From NCBI GenBank assembly GCA_030430345.1, contig JAUIFT010000050.1, positions 1 through 9,480 on the forward strand: a stretch of 9,480 bases of DNA, written 5' to 3'. How positions within the stretch are numbered: the stretch's first letter is position 1; every line of letters starts with the position of its first letter. The position numbers were made by a program, and so were the translations under genes. The notes under the pieces were generated by a model, which did not search any database, was not told the origin of the DNA, and saw nothing but the letters and a program-made list of their open reading frames with translations. The stretch is from Calditrichia bacterium. GTDB lineage: Bacteria > Calditrichota > Calditrichia > RBG-13-44-9 > J042. Of this stretch, positions 6,883-9,480 are shown in pieces.

Positions 6883-7385
6883 AATATATGCAGAGCGGCA
6901 ATTTTGTTAAAAACCCGCTGATGCGTTTAACCTTGATTGCCACATTGACCTTTTTGATATTTTTCTGGGTGACTGCCTTTTTAATGTATTTTGCCAAAAT
7001 GGACTTAACCCCTTCCTCGGTAGTTGCTTACTATCTCGGTTCGGAAGCCGAATTTACTCAACCGCGCACCTATGGATCGATGCTGGAAGTTACCCACACT
7101 CACCTCGCGACAATGGCGATTGTCGCTTTATTATTAACCCACTTGTTTATTTTTACCGCCTATAGCAAAGCCACGAAGTATGCAGCTATTTTGACATTCT
7201 TTCTCGCCGCCTTTTTAGGAGAATCAGCAAGTTGGCTGGTGCGATTCGTCCACCCGGGATTTGCCTGGCTAAAGATTTTTGCCTTTATTGCCCTGGAAGT
7301 TTCCATGGCATTTGTTATTTATGGCTTGCTGAAGCTGTTGTTCTTGGGGAATCCCGGCGGCAAAAAGAAGCGTTCTGCCGTATAA
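6879..7385 (+). CDS. Four-helix membrane protein, possible heme b carrier
   Basis: I do not recognise this 168-aa family by name. It has four predicted transmembrane helices (about residues 14-38, 76-95, 99-121 and 129-153) and a basic C-terminus, KKKR. H73 and H75 lie at the start of helix 2, H88 lies 13-15 residues further along the same helix, and H125 sits between helices 3 and 4. His residues spaced 13-14 apart on one helix are how b-type cytochromes hold two hemes across a membrane, so heme binding is plausible but unproven. A loop with YYLGSEAEF...RTYGSMLEV between helices 1 and 2 may face the periplasm. The ATG overlaps the FMN-binding gene stop (ATGA), with GAGGGAA (6864-6870) 8 nt upstream. 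I infer that it passes electrons between a membrane donor such as quinol and the flavin protein. A purely structural partner role is the alternative. Confidence 0.75.
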   Translation: MKYMQSGNFVKNPLMRLTLIATLTFLIFFWVTAFLMYFAKMDLTPSSVVAYYLGSEAEFTQPRTYGSMLEVTHTHLATMAIVALLLTHLFIFTAYSKATKYAAILTFFLAAFLGESASWLVRFVHPGFAWLKIFAFIALEVSMAFVIYGLLKLLFLGNPGGKKKRSAV

Positions 7386-7404
7386 AGAATCTGAAAACAG
7401 GAAA

Positions 7405-7457
7405 TGAAACGGGCATTCGATACTGGATGGCTATTCGAAAACCCGTTTCACTTTTTT
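7405..7457. terminator. Hairpin terminator between convergent genes
   Basis: TGAAACGGG (7405-7413) pairs perfectly with CCCGTTTCA (7442-7450). After a 2-by-2 internal loop the stem continues as TTCGA (7416-7420) with TCGAA (7435-7439) around a 14-nt loop. On the plus strand it is followed by CTTTTTT, a good intrinsic terminator for the FMN/membrane-protein unit. On the minus strand the following sequence begins TTTCCTGTTTTC, so it may also stop the peptidase transcript, less efficiently. It fills almost all of the 72-nt gap between the two genes. Confidence 0.8.
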
Positions 7458-9480
7458 CTAGCGTTTGCCTGCCTCATGTTGCAGGGTGACGTAAGTGCGA
7501 TAAACAACATCGGCCTGCGCCGACTCAACTTTCAGGGGAATGGGCAGGAAAGGGTAAATTCCTTCCAACTCGCAATCCAGTTTCGCCCCTTTGGAGACAA
7601 TAAATTGCGCGTCAAAATTCAATGTATCTGATGGTTCCGCACTCCAAACGAAGCGAACAATGCCTTTTTCCTTATAGTAATTGAATTTTGAATTCACCGC
7701 TTCAATTTTCAGGGAATCATCATTCGTTTGCACTTTAAAGTTCACCCTCAGCCAGGGTTTTTCCGAAGTGAAAATCCAATTGGCATTGATGGTATCTTTT
7801 TCCCCGCTAATGAGTGTATCCGACCCGCTGATATCCATCCAGTCCGCAGAGATGTTCACATCGAAGTTTTCAATGAGAATCTCATCGTCAATAGCGCGAT
7901 CCAGGCCGGCGCCAGTAATGCGCAGGTTGCGGAGAAATTCATTCCCTTTGACGTAGAGGCTGTCCGTGCCGTCACTAATGTCATAATCCGCGCGGGCGAC
8001 AATTGCCGCTTTCCATTTTTCGGTGTAGGCGGGAAATGAATAAACATATCCACCGTAAGCAGAAACGATGGCAAGGATCGCAATACCGCCGACCGGCCTG
8101 CGGAAAACCGCGAGAAAAGATTGCAGGAACGGAATGGTACTTAATCCGTATGCGATCAGGTAAAACAGGGGCAGAAACCAGACGGTAAGAAAAAGAACCA
8201 ATATCGCACTAAAAAAGAAAGCCTGTGTGAAAGTAGTCATTTGAAAGCCGGTCATGGAAATTGAACGGGCGAGAAATGGCAGCGTCTCGATGAAAATGGC
8301 TTTGCTCATTGGCCAGAATGAACCAGCAATGAGCAGAAAGCGAACCAGTGGATTGTTAACATTAACAGCAACACTAATCAGCAATAATACAACGGCTGGA
8401 TAGGTGGCGAGGCGAATGCTGAGAAAGCTGAGTGAGATCGTCAATACCATTAAGAGTATCACGGCGCGCAGTAGATAGGGATATCCATCTTCAGTAAACC
8501 GCCACTTTCTGGTGAGCCAGAGGACCACCCAAGCGCCGGCGATCATACAAAGTGCTGCGAGTAGCAGGTAATTTTCAAAAGGATTGAGCCAGGGGTAGCG
8601 TAATCCTTTGATAAACTGCATAATCCCTTCGCCACTAAGGAAGGCAATGGCGAGAACAATTGTCATCAGAAAAACTTTGATAGTGGAGAAGCGTGCTTTC
8701 TTCTCTTTCGGAATATCCTTTTTAAATTTCCGGGCTTGCAGAATGGACAAGATGCCGACAATAATACCAATGGCTACCAGACCAATAAGCAGCCAGTGAG
8801 GGAGAAAAAAATTACCGAGGGCCGTCTGCAGCATCATATAGTGATCTTTTTTGCCGGCAGGGATGCCTTCCTGCTGATATTTGCTAACGAGGGCATCGAC
8901 CAGGCGGCCGCTGCGGGCCAGCATCGGTTTTTTCAGATAGACAATACGATCCTGCGAGGTATGAATCGGATCGATATTAATGCCGGCGGTAAAATCGATA
9001 GCGGGAATATCCGCTTCCATAAAGGGCATATGATCCGATCCGGCACCGCCCAGCGCGCTGTTCCAGGAGAAGAAATGGGTCGGATATTCCAGGGCGTTAT
9101 AGCCGAGTGCATCGTCCGCGGCATAGGCATCTTTTACCAGCCATTGCGGGGTTTGATGGGATTTAATATCGATGAAAGGGATCAACCAGCCCTCGCTGCC
9201 GGCCATGTCGATGCTGAACATCAGGGCGACTTTATCAATCTCGGGAAAATTGTCAACAAAATATTTGGAGCCGATCAGCCCGGATTCTTCCGCGCCAAAA
9301 GCGGCGAATATTAAAGTGTATTTTCGCGGCGCTTTACTCCAGATGCGAGCCAGTTCGATGGTGCAGGCAGTACCGGATGCGTTGTCGCTGGCGCCGGGAT
9401 TTTCGAACTTGTCGGAATCGATGTGTCCACCGACAACGATGATCGAATCGCTGCTGCCGGGAAAGACACCGACGGCGGTG
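7458..9480 (-). CDS. M28-family membrane metallopeptidase (N-terminus cut off)
   Basis: Partial gene: 673 residues are visible, and the reading frame runs off the right edge of the window, so the start is outside. The peptidase part has all expected M28 zinc ligands: HID (His codon 9425-9423), GASDNASG (Asp 9386-9384), GAEESG (catalytic Glu then ligand Glu, 9290-9285), SIDMAG (Asp 9209-9207) and IHTSQD (His 8963-8961). M28 enzymes of this type are di-zinc aminopeptidases. Next come about eight or nine hydrophobic segments (HWLLIGLVAIGIIVGILSIL to IAILAIVSAYGGYVYSF, about 8810-8030). A C-terminal soluble domain of about 190 residues, probably beta-rich, ends in QHEAGKR and TAG. This order matches the eukaryotic ER metallopeptidase ERMP1. 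The catalytic domain most likely sits in the periplasm. The gene is convergent with the flavin unit and shows no link to it; its substrate is unknown. Confidence 0.88.
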   Translation of the reverse strand, partial: TAVGVFPGSSDSIIVVGGHIDSDKFENPGASDNASGTACTIELARIWSKAPRKYTLIFAAFGAEESGLIGSKYFVDNFPEIDKVALMFSIDMAGSEGWLIPFIDIKSHQTPQWLVKDAYAADDALGYNALEYPTHFFSWNSALGGAGSDHMPFMEADIPAIDFTAGINIDPIHTSQDRIVYLKKPMLARSGRLVDALVSKYQQEGIPAGKKDHYMMLQTALGNFFLPHWLLIGLVAIGIIVGILSILQARKFKKDIPKEKKARFSTIKVFLMTIVLAIAFLSGEGIMQFIKGLRYPWLNPFENYLLLAALCMIAGAWVVLWLTRKWRFTEDGYPYLLRAVILLMVLTISLSFLSIRLATYPAVVLLLISVAVNVNNPLVRFLLIAGSFWPMSKAIFIETLPFLARSISMTGFQMTTFTQAFFFSAILVLFLTVWFLPLFYLIAYGLSTIPFLQSFLAVFRRPVGGIAILAIVSAYGGYVYSFPAYTEKWKAAIVARADYDISDGTDSLYVKGNEFLRNLRITGAGLDRAIDDEILIENFDVNISADWMDISGSDTLISGEKDTINANWIFTSEKPWLRVNFKVQTNDDSLKIEAVNSKFNYYKEKGIVRFVWSAEPSDTLNFDAQFIVSKGAKLDCELEGIYPFLPIPLKVESAQADVVYRTYVTLQHEAGKR

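Noticed and set aside
7404..7631. Open plus-strand frame of 75 codons after the four-helix protein gene
   Set aside because: It begins inside the terminator hairpin and runs antisense to the end of the peptidase gene. No ribosome site or domain supports it.
9219..9221. ATG as the start of the M28 peptidase
   Set aside because: The frame stays open to the window edge and the upstream residues contain the essential HID, GASDNASG and GAEESG motifs, so this Met is internal.
8736..9314. Open plus-strand frame of 192 codons opposite the peptidase gene
   Set aside because: It lies wholly antisense to the M28 catalytic domain, whose zinc ligands are all intact on the minus strand. The translated sequence shows no family pattern.

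Overview
The window suggests a Gram-negative bacterium of roughly balanced base composition. It encodes an outer-membrane-type beta-barrel with a signal peptide, an exported FMN-binding protein and several envelope proteins. The porin type, the large eukaryote-like tryptophan dioxygenase and the use of TTG and GTG starts would fit the Bacteroidota/Calditrichota side of the FCB group. That placement is an impression from protein style, not a demonstrated assignment.

Left part (1-3194). After a short hairpin terminator from an unseen upstream gene comes a compact plus-strand run: tryptophan 2,3-dioxygenase (154-1251), an atypical short-chain dehydrogenase that lacks the usual Tyr/Lys pair (1255-2040), and a GT4-type glycosyltransferase (2042-3097). 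Gaps of 3 and 1 nt imply one transcript with coupled translation. A 63-nt imperfect palindrome (3108-3170), built from units ending in GAT at about 10-nt spacing, follows the glycosyltransferase.

Middle (3195-4493). A membrane-anchored SGNH-hydrolase-like protein starts with TTG. It keeps the Ser/Gly/Asn/Asp-His blocks and carries its only two cysteines as a CxxC just before the catalytic Asp-x-x-His. With the glycosyltransferase next door it may act on envelope or exported polysaccharide.

Right-middle (4494-7457). An AT-rich promoter region leads into a porin-like barrel (4798-6096) that ends at a strong hairpin terminator. A second leader with a perfect 10-bp inverted repeat precedes a two-gene unit: an exported FMN-binding-domain protein with a flavinylation-type motif (6337-6882) and a translationally coupled four-helix membrane protein with histidines suited to heme binding (6879-7385). 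I read these two as a candidate flavin-based trans-membrane electron-transfer module. It is the most interesting part of the window, and the porin next to it may be functionally linked.

Right end (7458-9480, minus strand). A convergent gene encodes a large M28-family zinc peptidase fused to a multi-pass membrane region and a C-terminal soluble domain, an architecture reminiscent of eukaryotic ERMP1. Its N-terminus lies beyond the window. A hairpin terminator separates the convergent genes. I saw no tRNA, rRNA, CRISPR array, insertion sequence or phage gene.
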